DNA of 47,233 nucleotides from assembly GCA_015660815.1 (NCBI GenBank), contig JACSDF010000014.1, positions 1-47,233 of the forward strand. The letters run 5' to 3'. The position numbers were made by a program, and so were the translations under genes. Below, in pieces: positions 25,032-34,652 of the stretch (position 1 is its first letter; every line of letters starts with the position of its first letter). The notes beneath the pieces are model-generated. The model did no database searches and was not told the DNA's origin. It saw nothing but the letters and a program-made list of their open reading frames with translations. This DNA is from Actinomycetota bacterium. GTDB lineage: Bacteria > Actinomycetota > Actinomycetes > Nanopelagicales > Nanopelagicaceae.

Positions 25032-26048
25032 ATGAGTTTGCGTGTAGGAATTGTCGGCTATGGCTTAGCCGGGCGGTACTTTCACGCCCCGTTACTTAAA
25101 GGGTGTGGTTTCCAAGTAGTCGCGATTGCGACCACGAATGAAATTCGCCATGCCCAAGCGCAAGAAGATTTTCCAGGTGTGAATGTAGTCGCCACAAGTG
25201 AAGAGCTCGTTAAGGAGCGTTTAGATCTCGTGGTAGTTGCATCAGCCAACATCGCTCACGCACGTGATGCCTTGTCTGCAATTAATGCAGGCATCCCGGT
25301 CGTTATTGATAAGCCTATGGGCCGAACTTATGCCGAAACTAAAACAATAATCGATGCAGGTTTAAAGGCCGGAACACCGGTTTCTGCTTTTTTTAATCGC
25401 AGGTGGGATAGCAACGCATTAACTATTAAACGTGTCCTGGCAAGCGGGGTTTTGGGTCAGATCCACAGAATGGAGTCACGTTTTGAGCGTTTTCGACCAG
25501 ATTTAAATGCGCAGTCATGGCGTGAAAACATGAGCGCTGCCGACGGCGGAGGTCAGTTATTGGATTTACAGTCCCATTTAATTTCAACGGCAATCGATTG
25601 GTTTGGTTCTGCAGAACTTGTTATGTCATCGGTTAGATCTTTGCGAGGAGGAGCCGATGATGACTCTGTTTTAGTTTTGCGCCACATTGGCGGTTTGATG
25701 TCGTATTTATCGGCAAGCGCCGTCGTTGGTGCACCTGGTCCCTGCGTTCGAATTCTTGGTGCTCAAGGTGCACTATTAATACATGATTTAGATCCACAAG
25801 AGGATTTACTGAGAAGTGGAAAGTATCCGATGGGCGGTACATGGGCGGTTCCAACTTCATCAAAGGCTTTCATTCACCGCGGCAATGAGATAGAAGAAAT
25901 TACCGGTGAAAATGGAAACTACGCATTATTCTACAGCGCCGTTGCCGATGCACTTGAAGGTCAATCTCCTTGGCCGATTGATAATAAAGATGTCTTATTA
26001 GTGGCGCAGTTAATTGATCAAGCACGGGAGAAATCTACGAATGCCTAA
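25032..26048 (+). CDS. Gfo/Idh/MocA-family oxidoreductase
   Basis: 338 residues. The NAD(P) fold starts RVGIVGYGLAGRYFHAPLL, VVIDKPMGRTYAET has the family [E/D]KP motif, and GGGQLLDLQSHLISTAIDWFG is the conserved segment carrying the active-site His in this family. It is a dehydrogenase for a sugar-like substrate of unknown identity. It starts directly after the MMPL stop codon and overlaps the next gene by 8 bases, so the three genes are one operon. It is only distantly like the other Gfo/Idh protein at 4539. Confidence 0.88.
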   Translation: MSLRVGIVGYGLAGRYFHAPLLKGCGFQVVAIATTNEIRHAQAQEDFPGVNVVATSEELVKERLDLVVVASANIAHARDALSAINAGIPVVIDKPMGRTYAETKTIIDAGLKAGTPVSAFFNRRWDSNALTIKRVLASGVLGQIHRMESRFERFRPDLNAQSWRENMSAADGGGQLLDLQSHLISTAIDWFGSAELVMSSVRSLRGGADDDSVLVLRHIGGLMSYLSASAVVGAPGPCVRILGAQGALLIHDLDPQEDLLRSGKYPMGGTWAVPTSSKAFIHRGNEIEEITGENGNYALFYSAVADALEGQSPWPIDNKDVLLVAQLIDQAREKSTNA

Positions 26049-27204
26049 AAACTTCGACTATGTCGTAGTGGGTGGGGGTTTAGCCGGAATGAGTGCGGCG
26101 CTTCACTTGCAAGACTTAGGAGCTGAAGTTGTACTTCTTGAGGCAAGTGACCGTCTGGGTGGCCGGATTGCTACAGATAGCATCGATGGATTTCTCTGCG
26201 ATCGTGGCTTCCAGTTAATAAATTCAAAGTATCCCTCGCTCGTAGAACTTGATGTGATTGATGAGATTGATTTTCTTCCAGCTCCCCGTGCTATAGAAGT
26301 TGTGGTTGGGGACAAAAGACATGCCATTGGCGATCCGCGATCCATGCCATTTTCAGTTCTACATAGAGCTACCGGGACTCTTCCTGAAAAACTGGCGTTG
26401 ATTCGCATTATCTTTAGCAAGCCCAAAGATAATGTATCCATTGGAGAAGTACTTTCAGTTTTAGGCAGTACATATGAACGAACTTTGCGCCCATTTTTAC
26501 AGGGAGTTTTTTTAGCAGATCCTTACTCAATCAATGCGCAATATGGAATCTCAATACTTAGGTCATTTGTCAGTGGCTCACCAGGGCTTCCGCGAAGAGG
26601 CGTAGGTGAATTGCCCTTGGCATTAGGAAAGCGCCTCAATAATGTTGAGTTACATACTCGAGTTGAACGGATTAATGGTCATGAATTATTCACATCAAGG
26701 GGAACATTTACCGCCAAAAAGATTATCGTTGCAACCGATGCAATGACAGCAACGCAGTTATTGAATTATGATTTAGATACACAGATGGCGGGATGCATAA
26801 CCTGGTATCACGTTTGTGATTCCAATCCTTCAGGAACAGGTCGCCTACTTGTAGATAGCCAGCGACGTGGCCCTGTAATTAATAGTGTTGTAATTTCAGA
26901 TATTTCACCTGCGTATGCACCAAGTGGGCAATATTTATTATCAACAACATCGGCTTTAGGCACAAGTGAATCCGATGTTAAACGGCATTTAACGCTGATG
27001 TGGGGAGTAGATACTCGAAGCTGGCAGTTACTTGCTAAGTATGAAATACCGTTAGCGTTACCGTTGCAAACAATAGGAAAACCACTTTCACGGAATATAA
27101 AGTTAAGTGATTTTCTCTTTCTCACTGGCGACCATAGAAGTGTTCCATCTCAGCAAGGTGCATTATTTTCTGGCAAATTAGCGGGTGAATTAGCTTTCAA
27201 CTAG
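26041..27204 (+). CDS. FAD-dependent oxidoreductase, phytoene-desaturase/protoporphyrinogen-oxidase-like
   Basis: 387 residues from ATG 26041. A longer frame from 26014 would lie inside the upstream gene. The FAD motif is VVVGGGLAGMSAALHLQDLGAEVVLLEASDRLGGR (about 7-41). The C-terminal FLTGDHRSVPSQQGALFSGKLAGELA is the second FAD-binding part of the amine-oxidase/desaturase superfamily. RPFLQGVFLADPYSINAQYG and SGSPGLPRRGVGELPLAL are typical of an unstudied NAD(P)/FAD-dependent group. It may oxidise or desaturate a lipid or isoprenoid. It is convergent with the epimerase gene (15-base overlap). Confidence 0.87.
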   Translation: MPKNFDYVVVGGGLAGMSAALHLQDLGAEVVLLEASDRLGGRIATDSIDGFLCDRGFQLINSKYPSLVELDVIDEIDFLPAPRAIEVVVGDKRHAIGDPRSMPFSVLHRATGTLPEKLALIRIIFSKPKDNVSIGEVLSVLGSTYERTLRPFLQGVFLADPYSINAQYGISILRSFVSGSPGLPRRGVGELPLALGKRLNNVELHTRVERINGHELFTSRGTFTAKKIIVATDAMTATQLLNYDLDTQMAGCITWYHVCDSNPSGTGRLLVDSQRRGPVINSVVISDISPAYAPSGQYLLSTTSALGTSESDVKRHLTLMWGVDTRSWQLLAKYEIPLALPLQTIGKPLSRNIKLSDFLFLTGDHRSVPSQQGALFSGKLAGELAFN

Positions 27205-28080
27205 CGCATTTAACGCTTCGGTAATGTGGGGATAATCCCAGGTAAAGCCAGCCTCCTGTAAAATCTGCGGTATCACGCGCTTTGAACCTAATACTTCAGA
27301 AGAGAAGCCACCGAGAACTGCTTTGAGTGCAAAAGCTGGAGCTGGAAATAATGCAGGTCGGTGCAGGGCGCGAGCTAGCGCTGACGTGAATTCAAGGTTC
27401 GTTACAGGATTGGGAGAAGTTAAATTAACTGGACCGGAAATATCTTCAACAAGTGCGAAATCAATGGCCCGAACAAGATCGTGAAGAGTAATCCATGACC
27501 ACCACTGTTTTCCGCTGCCAAGTCTTCCGCCAAAACCTAAACGAAAAAGTGGAAGCATCTTTCCAAGTGCGCCACCAGTTGGATCTAAAACTAAACCGGT
27601 ACGTATTTTTACAGTTCGGACTCCAGTAGCTAAATCTGCCGCGGCCTCCCATTCGTGGCATGTGGCGGCAAGGAAATCATCACCAACTCGATCAGATTCA
27701 ACCACTGCTCGATTGCCGCTCTCGCCATACCAACCGATAGCACTGGCAGATATAAATACATCCGGCTTAACTTCGGCCGCCGCTTTTGCAATGGTAGTCG
27801 TACCCATTAATCGAGAGTTAAGAATTTCCGCTTTGTATTTTTTGGTCCAACGTTGATCAGCAACAGGCGCACCGGCTAAGTGAATAATTGCATCGACGCC
27901 TTCGAGTGCTCTCAAATCTACATATCCAGTATTTGGATCCCATGTCACTTCATCCACCGCGACCGGTGCTCGACGCACGAGCCGTTGGACAGTGTGGCCC
28001 TCGGACTTTAGGTGGCCAACAAGCGCAGTCCCGATGAGCCCAGATGAGCCAGTAATTGCAATACGTTCAGGAACTCTCAT
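27190..28080 (-). CDS. TIGR01777-type NAD-dependent epimerase/dehydratase
   Basis: 296 residues. The N-terminal ITGSSGLIGTALVGHL binds NAD(P). IHLAGAPVADQRWTKKYKAEILNSRLMGTTTIAKA and FISASAIGWYGESGNRAV are diagnostic of the TIGR01777/DUF1731 family of extended SDR proteins, and the C-terminal EVLGSKRVIPQILQEAGFTWDYP is the DUF1731 end. Function is unproven; it is conserved beside lipB and the E2 gene in actinobacteria, as here. It follows sucB by 7 bases on the same strand, so likely operonic. Confidence 0.92.
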   Translation of the reverse strand: MRVPERIAITGSSGLIGTALVGHLKSEGHTVQRLVRRAPVAVDEVTWDPNTGYVDLRALEGVDAIIHLAGAPVADQRWTKKYKAEILNSRLMGTTTIAKAAAEVKPDVFISASAIGWYGESGNRAVVESDRVGDDFLAATCHEWEAAADLATGVRTVKIRTGLVLDPTGGALGKMLPLFRLGFGGRLGSGKQWWSWITLHDLVRAIDFALVEDISGPVNLTSPNPVTNLEFTSALARALHRPALFPAPAFALKAVLGGFSSEVLGSKRVIPQILQEAGFTWDYPHITEALNALVES

Positions 28081-28087
28081 AACTACT

Positions 28088-29788
28088 TTACAGACCTAGA
28101 TCAGATTCAAAAGCTCCACCTTCAAGTCGCTCTTTGAGAGTGACTAGGAAGCGCGCAGCGTCTGCACCATCAACAACACGGTGATCGTATGAAAGTGCAA
28201 GATAGACCATGGATCGAATTGCGATGGACTCTCCGCCATCTTCACCGCGAACAACCATTGGACGTTTCACAACGGCGCCGAGACCCAAGATTGCAACTTG
28301 TGGTTGATTGATAATCGGAGTGTCGAAAAGTGCGCCGCGACTTCCGGTATTAGTTAGAGTGAAAGTGCCACCACCGAGTTCATCTGGAGTCACTTTACCT
28401 TCGCGCGTACGTGCGGCAAGGTCTGCAATTTTTCGCGCAATGCCACCCATATTCAAATCGCCAGCATTAGCAATTACAGGAACCAGCAAACCTCTTTCAG
28501 TATCTACAGCAACGCCGAGATGCTCCGCGCCATGGTAGGTAATTTGATCACCCTCCACTGATGAGTTCAGTACTGGATGTTGTTTCAATGCTTCGCAGAT
28601 TGCAACTGCAAAGAAAGGAAGGAAGGAGAGTTTGACGCCTTCGCGAACTTCAAAATTTGCCTTAGAGCGATCGCGCAATCGCGCAATTTTAGTTACATCG
28701 ACTTCAACAACGGTTGTGAGCTGTGCGCTGACATGAAGTGATTCAAGCATTCGGGCAGCAATAACTTTGCGCAATCTTGTCATGGTCACAGTAGTTCCAC
28801 GAAGCGGTGAGACCGCGATAGTCGATGGAGTTGAAGATGTAGCGGCAGGTGATGACACCATTTGAGGTGGAACTGCCGGCACTACCGGCTTAGATAGGGA
28901 TTCAATATCTTCGCGGCGAATTCTTCCGCCAACACCTGTTCCCTTCACATTAGCGAGGTTAACTCCTAGATCATTGGCGAGTTTTCGAACGAGCGGTGTT
29001 ACATAGACATCCATTGGTTGGGCTATTGGCGCAGCAACAACTGGCGCAGCAGTCACAACTTGAGCTGGAACCTCGGAGACAGCATCCTTCGTCACAACTT
29101 CGGACACTACTGGCGCAGCAACAACTGGAGCGGACACTATTGGTGCAGTAACGGCTCCAGTTACACCGATGAGTGCTAATCGAGCTCCGACAGCAACAGT
29201 GGTATCGATTGGCACATCTATTGCTAGCAATACTCCAGCGACTGGAGATGGAATCTCTGTATCAACTTTGTCGGTCGAAACTTCTAATAAAGCCTCATCA
29301 ACTGCAACAGTATCTCCAACGTTTTTCAGCCAACGAGTAACTGTTCCTTCACTTACGCTTTCACCAAGGGCTGGCATTGTGATGACCGTGCCTGCTGTTG
29401 GTGTAGTTGGTGCGACGGGAGCAGCAACGACAGGAGTAGGTGTTTCAACCACTTCAACCGATGGCACAACCGGCGTTTCAACCACTTCAACTGTTGGCAC
29501 AACTAGGGCTGGAACCGCGGACAAAGCATCCTTAATCACATCTCCGGACACACCTTCGGAAATTACGGCGAGCTCGGCTCCAACGGCAACGGTCTGATCA
29601 ATCTGAACAACAATCTTGGTAAGAACACCCGCTACAGGTGATGGGATTTCAGTATCTACTTTGTCAGTTGAAACCTCAAGAAGTGGTTCATCCACTTTGA
29701 CATGATCGCCTTCGGCCTTGAGCCAACGAGTGACCGTACCTTCGCTCACGCTCTCGCCGAGCGCTGGCATAGTTACTGAAAATGTCAT
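28088..29788 (-). CDS. sucB: 2-oxo acid dehydrogenase E2 (dihydrolipoamide acyltransferase)
   Basis: 566 residues from ATG 29788, preceded by AAGGAGATGA; the frame upstream to 29881 lies inside lpd. Two nearly identical lipoyl domains (about 1-80 and 132-210) each have [14 protein letters not shown] with the lipoylated K43 and K173. They are joined by Ala/Pro/Val linkers. Then come an E3/E1-binding domain (262-297) and the catalytic domain with YDHRVVDG (H536, D540). It is the core of the 2-oxoglutarate or pyruvate dehydrogenase complex; in actinobacteria one E2 often serves both. lpd is 13 bases upstream, and lipB/lipA, which modify it, are nearby. Confidence 0.95.
   Translation of the reverse strand: MTFSVTMPALGESVSEGTVTRWLKAEGDHVKVDEPLLEVSTDKVDTEIPSPVAGVLTKIVVQIDQTVAVGAELAVISEGVSGDVIKDALSAVPALVVPTVEVVETPVVPSVEVVETPTPVVAAPVAPTTPTAGTVITMPALGESVSEGTVTRWLKNVGDTVAVDEALLEVSTDKVDTEIPSPVAGVLLAIDVPIDTTVAVGARLALIGVTGAVTAPIVSAPVVAAPVVSEVVTKDAVSEVPAQVVTAAPVVAAPIAQPMDVYVTPLVRKLANDLGVNLANVKGTGVGGRIRREDIESLSKPVVPAVPPQMVSSPAATSSTPSTIAVSPLRGTTVTMTRLRKVIAARMLESLHVSAQLTTVVEVDVTKIARLRDRSKANFEVREGVKLSFLPFFAVAICEALKQHPVLNSSVEGDQITYHGAEHLGVAVDTERGLLVPVIANAGDLNMGGIARKIADLAARTREGKVTPDELGGGTFTLTNTGSRGALFDTPIINQPQVAILGLGAVVKRPMVVRGEDGGESIAIRSMVYLALSYDHRVVDGADAARFLVTLKERLEGGAFESDLGL
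29442..29503 (-). repeat. 33-base in-frame tandem repeat in the sucB linker
   Basis: Two copies with a 33-base period (29442-29470 and 29475-29503, three mismatches) encode the repeated linker peptide [10 protein letters not shown] between the two lipoyl domains. It keeps the frame and is part of the flexible arm, not a mobile or CRISPR repeat. Confidence 0.8.
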
Positions 29789-29801
29789 TTCATCTCCTTG
29801 A

Positions 29802-31169
29802 TTATCCGTGAGCGTGTAGCGGTTTGCCTGCAAGTGCCATGTGAGCTTCGCCCATTGCCTCTGAAAGCGTTGGGTGTGCATGAATTAAAGATGCAACGTC
29901 AACTGCTCGTGCCTCCCAGTTAAAGATTAATTCGGCCTCAGCTAATAGCTCACCAACGCGTGCGCCGACCATATGTACACCGAGAATCGGACCATCTTTT
30001 TCGGCAATTAATTTTATTGAACCGGCGGTATTGAGAATCTGTGCTTTACCATTCCCAGCTAAGTCATAGCTGAGCTCAATAACATCGTGACCGCGCCTCT
30101 TGGCTTCTGCCGTTGTTAATCCAACAGATGCAACTTCAGGATCTGAGTATGTTACGCGTGGAATTCCGTCGTAATTTATTGGACGGGGATTTAGCCCTGC
30201 AATCTCTTCGGCTACAAGCATTCCTTCTGCAAAGCCTACGTGGGCTAACTGCAAGGTTGGAATTAAATCGCCGACGGCCCAAATTCCTGGGACATTAGTG
30301 CGACACTTGTTATCAACTAAAACATATCCACGTTCCATTTCGACACCGGCGGCTTCATAACCGAGATTTGCCGAAACGGGACCACGTCCTACGGAGACCA
30401 TAAGCAGGTCAGCAGAAAATGTCTTGCCATCTTCAAGGGTTACGGTTACGCCTGCGGAACTTTTCTCTACGGATTTGAAAAATACACCGAGTTCAAAATT
30501 GATTCCTCGTTTTCTAAATGCGCGCTCTAACTGCTTGCTCGATGATTCATCTTCGAGTGCAATTAAGTGCGGTAGTCCTTCAATAATTGTTACTTCAGCA
30601 CCAAATGATTTCCACACCGATGCAAACTCACAACCAATGACACCACCACCCAACACGATGACACTCTTTGGGACATAATCTAACTTCGTTCCATGGTCGG
30701 ATGTAATAATCTGGAGACCATCGATTTCAAGACCTGGAAGACTCTTGGCATATGAGCCAGTTGCAAGGACGATATTTTTACCGGTATAAATCTGACCATT
30801 AACTTCAACAGAGTTTTTAGAGACAAGTTTTCCGTGGCCTTCGACATATGTAATTGCGCGAGATTTAATTAATCCTTGCAAGCCTTTGTAAAGACGAGAG
30901 ACGACGCCATCTTTGTAACTGTTAACCCCGGCCATATCGATTCCTTCGAAGGTGGATTTAACTCCGAAGCGAGCGCCCTCACGAGCACCATCGGCAATTT
31001 CACCGGCATGTAATAGCGCTTTCGTAGGAATACAGCCTTTATGCAAACACGTGCCACCAACTTTTTCGGCCTCGATGAGTACAACACTTTTACCTAATTG
31101 AGCACTGCGAAGGGCACAGGCATAGCCGCCGCTTCCGCCGCCGATGATGACTAGATCAATCTCAGACAC
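29802..31169 (-). CDS. lpd: Dihydrolipoyl dehydrogenase (E3)
   Basis: 455 residues from GTG. It reoxidises dihydrolipoamide of E2 using FAD and NAD+. FAD motif [19 protein letters not shown] (8-26); redox-active C41/C46 in [18 protein letters not shown] motif [17 protein letters not shown]; and the C-terminal catalytic dyad H432/E437 in HPTLSE. GAAAGG about 11 bases upstream is the ribosome site. It is directly upstream of sucB (13 bases) and probably transcribed with it. Confidence 0.96.
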   Translation of the reverse strand: MSEIDLVIIGGGSGGYACALRSAQLGKSVVLIEAEKVGGTCLHKGCIPTKALLHAGEIADGAREGARFGVKSTFEGIDMAGVNSYKDGVVSRLYKGLQGLIKSRAITYVEGHGKLVSKNSVEVNGQIYTGKNIVLATGSYAKSLPGLEIDGLQIITSDHGTKLDYVPKSVIVLGGGVIGCEFASVWKSFGAEVTIIEGLPHLIALEDESSSKQLERAFRKRGINFELGVFFKSVEKSSAGVTVTLEDGKTFSADLLMVSVGRGPVSANLGYEAAGVEMERGYVLVDNKCRTNVPGIWAVGDLIPTLQLAHVGFAEGMLVAEEIAGLNPRPINYDGIPRVTYSDPEVASVGLTTAEAKRRGHDVIELSYDLAGNGKAQILNTAGSIKLIAEKDGPILGVHMVGARVGELLAEAELIFNWEARAVDVASLIHAHPTLSEAMGEAHMALAGKPLHAHG

Positions 31170-31250
31170 GTATGTAAAGACCTTTCACTTGGATAAATCT
31201 TCAGGGCTCTATCTTGCCTTACTGAGCGCGAAACTACCCAATGCAGTTTT

Positions 31251-32741
31251 TTAAGCGCCCTCTGCAAGGGTAATCAGGCTGCGAAGTGCGATTCCGGTGC
31301 CACCTACAGGGGTGTAGCCATGCGCCTTTGCTGTATTAAAGGCGGGACCAGCGATATCCAAATGAAGCCATGCTAGATCTGGATTTATAAACTCTTTTAA
31401 GAAGAGTCCCGCTACTAACATGCCGCCGCTTTTATCACCGATGTTTGCCATATCGGCAACTGGTGAATCTAGCGAGGCACGGAGTTCGACGGGAAGTGGC
31501 ATTGGCCAAAAAGCCTCACCGCTTGTAGAACTAGCTTTTAGAAACTGTGCAGAAAACTCATCGTTATTTGTCATAACGGCACTTGTGCGCGTTCCGAGAG
31601 CGACGACTTGAGCTCCAGTCAAAGTTGCTACATCGACAATCCCATCGAGTTTGTTCTTACTCGCCTGCGCCTTTACTAAAGCATCGGCTAAAACTAAACG
31701 GCCCTCTGCATCGGGATTTAAAACCTCAATAGTTTTGCCACCAAAAATTGTAATAATGTCACTAGGTCTTGTCGCCTTGTCACTGACCATATTCTCTGCC
31801 AACGGCGCCCATGTTTCGATCGCTATTGGAAGTTTTAGCGCTGCAATTGCTAGAACTGCTGCACATACTGCGGCCGCGCCACTCATATCTGATTTCATCG
31901 CCTCCATACCGGCCGCGGGCTTTAGGGCTAAACCACCTGTATCGAAAGTAATTCCCTTGCCAACATATGCATACCGCTTTTTCACAGTGCCTTTTGGCGT
32001 GTATGAGATATGAACTAGACGTGGAGGATTAGCCGAGCCTTGACCAACTCCAATAATTCCGCCGAAGCCTTGGCTCTTCAACTCACGCTCATCCAAAATG
32101 GAGATTCGCAATCCAGCTTTTACGCCACCGGCTTTTCTTACTTCGGCCGAAATCTTTTTTGCAAAGCTATCGGGAGTCAGGTGCGATGGGGGAGTATTAA
32201 TTAAATCACGAACTAAGAATGTGTAATCTGCGACAATTTTCGCGCGCTCTAAAATCGATTGTGCATCAGGATCTGCTACTAGTTTGCTATGGATTGTTAT
32301 GGTTTTAAGAGGTGCTTTTTGCTCGGCCTTAGTTGAACCTCGAAATTCGGAAAATACATATGCGCCAAGGGCTGCGCCTTCGGCCACAGCGCTCAAACTT
32401 TCGGGTGTTGACGATGGAAGCGCGAAAGTTGCGCTGGGTGCACCGGCTAATGATCGCGACGCGGCACCGGCTGCTCTACGAAGGGTTTCATGAGAGTAGG
32501 TATTCATTTTCTTACCAAGCCCAGTGAAGACCATCATGCGCACTGTGCCATTAGGAAACTTAATAACCTCATCGGCAGCCCCAGTTGCACCCATTTCGGT
32601 AAGCGAGGCTATTAATGCGCGTGAGTCAACGGCAACTTCGCCAGATTCAATTGCAAGACCGCCAGCAGAATCGCTCATGGCTAAACCCAAAACAAGGACA
32701 CCGTCTTTTAACGGGCCGTCGGTAATTTTTAAAGTACTCAT
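31251..32741 (-). CDS. pepA: Leucyl aminopeptidase (M17)
   Basis: 496 residues. The catalytic C-terminal domain has VGKGITFDTGGLALKPAAGMEAMKSDMSGAAAV (two-zinc site lysine and aspartates) and NPDAEGRLVLADAL, the M17 signature (usually NTDAEGR; Thr is Pro here). The N-terminal macro-like domain is about 1-170. It removes N-terminal residues from peptides in the cytosol as a hexamer. TACGCT lies 7 bases before the ATG, so it may be leaderless. It is divergent from gcvT, with 38 bases between the starts. The same order with lpd/sucB occurs in other actinobacteria. Confidence 0.95.
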   Translation of the reverse strand: MSTLKITDGPLKDGVLVLGLAMSDSAGGLAIESGEVAVDSRALIASLTEMGATGAADEVIKFPNGTVRMMVFTGLGKKMNTYSHETLRRAAGAASRSLAGAPSATFALPSSTPESLSAVAEGAALGAYVFSEFRGSTKAEQKAPLKTITIHSKLVADPDAQSILERAKIVADYTFLVRDLINTPPSHLTPDSFAKKISAEVRKAGGVKAGLRISILDERELKSQGFGGIIGVGQGSANPPRLVHISYTPKGTVKKRYAYVGKGITFDTGGLALKPAAGMEAMKSDMSGAAAVCAAVLAIAALKLPIAIETWAPLAENMVSDKATRPSDIITIFGGKTIEVLNPDAEGRLVLADALVKAQASKNKLDGIVDVATLTGAQVVALGTRTSAVMTNNDEFSAQFLKASSTSGEAFWPMPLPVELRASLDSPVADMANIGDKSGGMLVAGLFLKEFINPDLAWLHLDIAGPAFNTAKAHGYTPVGGTGIALRSLITLAEGA

Positions 32742-32748
32742 GGGTCTC

Positions 32749-32754
32749 AGCGTA
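32749..32754 (-). promoter_or_regulatory. Candidate -10 box, pepA (leaderless)
   Basis: TACGCT on the minus strand, then 7 bases (gagaccc), then the ATG at 32741. Confidence 0.4.
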
Positions 32755-32767
32755 ATAGATGTATTGG

Positions 32768-32773
32768 TAGGTT
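32768..32773 (+). promoter_or_regulatory. Candidate -10 box, gcvT (leaderless)
   Basis: TAGGTT, then 6 bases (tgcact), then the ATG at 32780. Confidence 0.6.
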
Positions 32774-32779
32774 TGCACT

Positions 32780-33868
32780 ATGAAGAGTTCACCATTAAAT
32801 GACAAACACCTCGCGAGAAATGCCAAAATGGCAGATTTTGGCGGTTGGTCTATGCCCATCGAATATCCGGGTGGGGGTGTTCTTGCCGAGCATGCTGCAG
32901 TCCGTGAACGTGTGGGGCTATTTGATGTTTCGCATTTAGGAAAGGCATCAGTTGTCGGAGTTGGGGCCTTGGAGTTTCTGAACACCGTGTTTACTAATGA
33001 TTTGCATCGAATCGGCGACGGGTCGGCCCAGTACACATTGCTGTGCACTCCAGAGGGTGGCGTCATTGATGATTTAATTGCATATAGAAACTCACCTGAC
33101 GATCTCTTTTTAGTACCGAACGCTTCAAATACCACCGATGTCGTTGCTGTACTTCAATCACTCGCACCCGCTGGGATCACGGTAACAAATCTGCATAATG
33201 ATTATGCGGTCTTGGCGGTTCAAGGTCCACTAGCGGCTCAAGTTTTGCAATCACTTGGGGTCAAGACCGATATCGACTACATGGCTTTTTCTCATGTGCA
33301 GATTGGCGGCGCTAAAGTTATTCTCTGCCGAACTGGGTATACCGGCGAACTTGGCTACGAAATTTTGCCTCAAACCGTTGATGCATCGGCAGTGTGGGAC
33401 GCCTTGGCTAGCGCTATTGAAGCTGTCGGCGGCTTAGTGTGCGGCCTCGGCGCCCGCGACACGTTGCGCACTGAGATGGGCTATCCGCTACATGGGCATG
33501 AATTATCTCTTGAAATTACTCCCGTTCAGGCTAGTGCTTCATGGGCAATTGGTTGGACTAAGTCTGGATTCATTGGCAGTGAGGTATTACGTGCTGAGAA
33601 ACTTAATAAACCTGAGGTACGAAGTGTGGCCCTTAAATCCTTAGATCGCGGAATTCCGCGTGGACATATGCAGGTGAAAACTACCTCGGGGGAAGTTTTA
33701 GGTGAAGTTACTAGCGGCACTTTTTCTCCAACTCTGAAAACTGGAATTGCACTGGCACTTCTTGCATCTTCGGTCAAAGTTGGGGATCAATTAATTATTG
33801 ATGTTCGAGGACGAGAATCACATGTAGAAGTTGTCAAACTTCCCTTTGTACCTTCTCATGTTCGATAA
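32780..33868 (+). CDS. gcvT: Aminomethyltransferase, glycine cleavage T protein
   Basis: 362 residues. It transfers the one-carbon unit from the aminomethyl-lipoyl H protein to tetrahydrofolate, releasing ammonia. MADFGGWSMPIEYPGGGVLAEHAAVRERVGLFDVSHLGK is the usual N-terminal folate domain start, and CRTGYTGELGYEI and GLGARDTLRTEMGYPLHGHEL are further family motifs. The H protein depends on lipoate as well, linking it to lipA/lipB. gcvH and gcvP are not in the window. The last 35 bases overlap the convergent ECF S-component gene. Confidence 0.95.
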   Translation: MKSSPLNDKHLARNAKMADFGGWSMPIEYPGGGVLAEHAAVRERVGLFDVSHLGKASVVGVGALEFLNTVFTNDLHRIGDGSAQYTLLCTPEGGVIDDLIAYRNSPDDLFLVPNASNTTDVVAVLQSLAPAGITVTNLHNDYAVLAVQGPLAAQVLQSLGVKTDIDYMAFSHVQIGGAKVILCRTGYTGELGYEILPQTVDASAVWDALASAIEAVGGLVCGLGARDTLRTEMGYPLHGHELSLEITPVQASASWAIGWTKSGFIGSEVLRAEKLNKPEVRSVALKSLDRGIPRGHMQVKTTSGEVLGEVTSGTFSPTLKTGIALALLASSVKVGDQLIIDVRGRESHVEVVKLPFVPSHVR

Positions 33869-34652
33869 ATTCAATCGGCGTTAAAAAGGCTGCACGTACA
33901 TATGTTCGCCGCAATGCCGTTAATACAGCGTGACCGGCAAAGAGAATTAATCCAGCAGTAAATACTGCTCGGGGAATATCCCAGGCCATTGCAGTGAGAA
34001 AATGAAACGTAAAAAAATTTGAAAGATTCTCTGAAATTGGTGCACCAGCTACGAAAGATAATTGAGTTTGTGAACCAAGCGCCCAAGGCCAGAACTGTAG
34101 ATCCATCAAGATTCCAAACAACTCACTTGCCACAGCGCCAAAGACAATGAGCATTGCAATCTCGCCTTTGCCTCGAAGGCTTTTAGCTCCAGGTAGCAGA
34201 CCTGCGAGCAGACCAATCCAGGCTGCGGCAAACATTTGATAACCCAGCCATGGACCCAAGCCACCCGTTAAAAGGGCAGAGACAAAGACCGAGATCAGCC
34301 CCAGCAAGAAACCAAAGGAGGGACCAAAGACACGTGCGCTCAGGATCAGTAGAAACCACATCGGTTCAATTCCGATAGCGCCTGCACCAAGTGGTCGAAG
34401 TGCGGCGATTAATGCCGAAAGAACACCTAGCAGGGCAATAGATTTTGAATCTAAACCCGAGCCAGATATTTCAATAATTGCCAGAAGCACAGCGATTGAA
34501 ATCGCAACCCAGAAGAAGATTTGAGTTCTTGGAAGGCTCTCACCCGTGTAAAAAAATGGCCAGACAAATCCCGCCGCACTTATTAGTGATGCGATCGTTA
34601 AAACTAACGCATTGCGCCACGAGAATTTAACAATATCGCCAGTTAACATCAT
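33834..34652 (-). CDS. ECF transporter S component, probable cobalamin-type
   Basis: 272 residues with about seven to eight hydrophobic helices. VLSALIAALRPLGAGAIGIEPMWFLLILSARVFGPSFGFLLGLISVFVSALLTGGLGPWLGYQMFAAAW is the membrane-embedded substrate-binding fold of ECF S components. The start overlaps the ATPase stop by 4 bases. It is last in an operon controlled by a cobalamin riboswitch, which makes vitamin B12 or a precursor the likely ligand. It overlaps gcvT by 35 bases at its 3' end. Confidence 0.87.
   Translation of the reverse strand: MMLTGDIVKFSWRNALVLTIASLISAAGFVWPFFYTGESLPRTQIFFWVAISIAVLLAIIEISGSGLDSKSIALLGVLSALIAALRPLGAGAIGIEPMWFLLILSARVFGPSFGFLLGLISVFVSALLTGGLGPWLGYQMFAAAWIGLLAGLLPGAKSLRGKGEIAMLIVFGAVASELFGILMDLQFWPWALGSQTQLSFVAGAPISENLSNFFTFHFLTAMAWDIPRAVFTAGLILFAGHAVLTALRRTYVRAAFLTPIEFIEHEKVQREV

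Noticed and set aside
29442-29503. Possible CRISPR-like direct repeat
   Set aside because: Only two copies, period 33 with no spacer, in frame inside sucB.
29169-29597. 142-residue frame antisense to sucB, rich in Thr, Val and Gly
   Set aside because: Low-complexity product of the Ala/Pro/Val linker repeats read on the other strand; no start signal.
28088-29881. Long form of SucB starting at 29881
   Set aside because: The extra 31 residues lie inside lpd, while ATG 29788 has a strong ribosome site and begins with the lipoyl domain.
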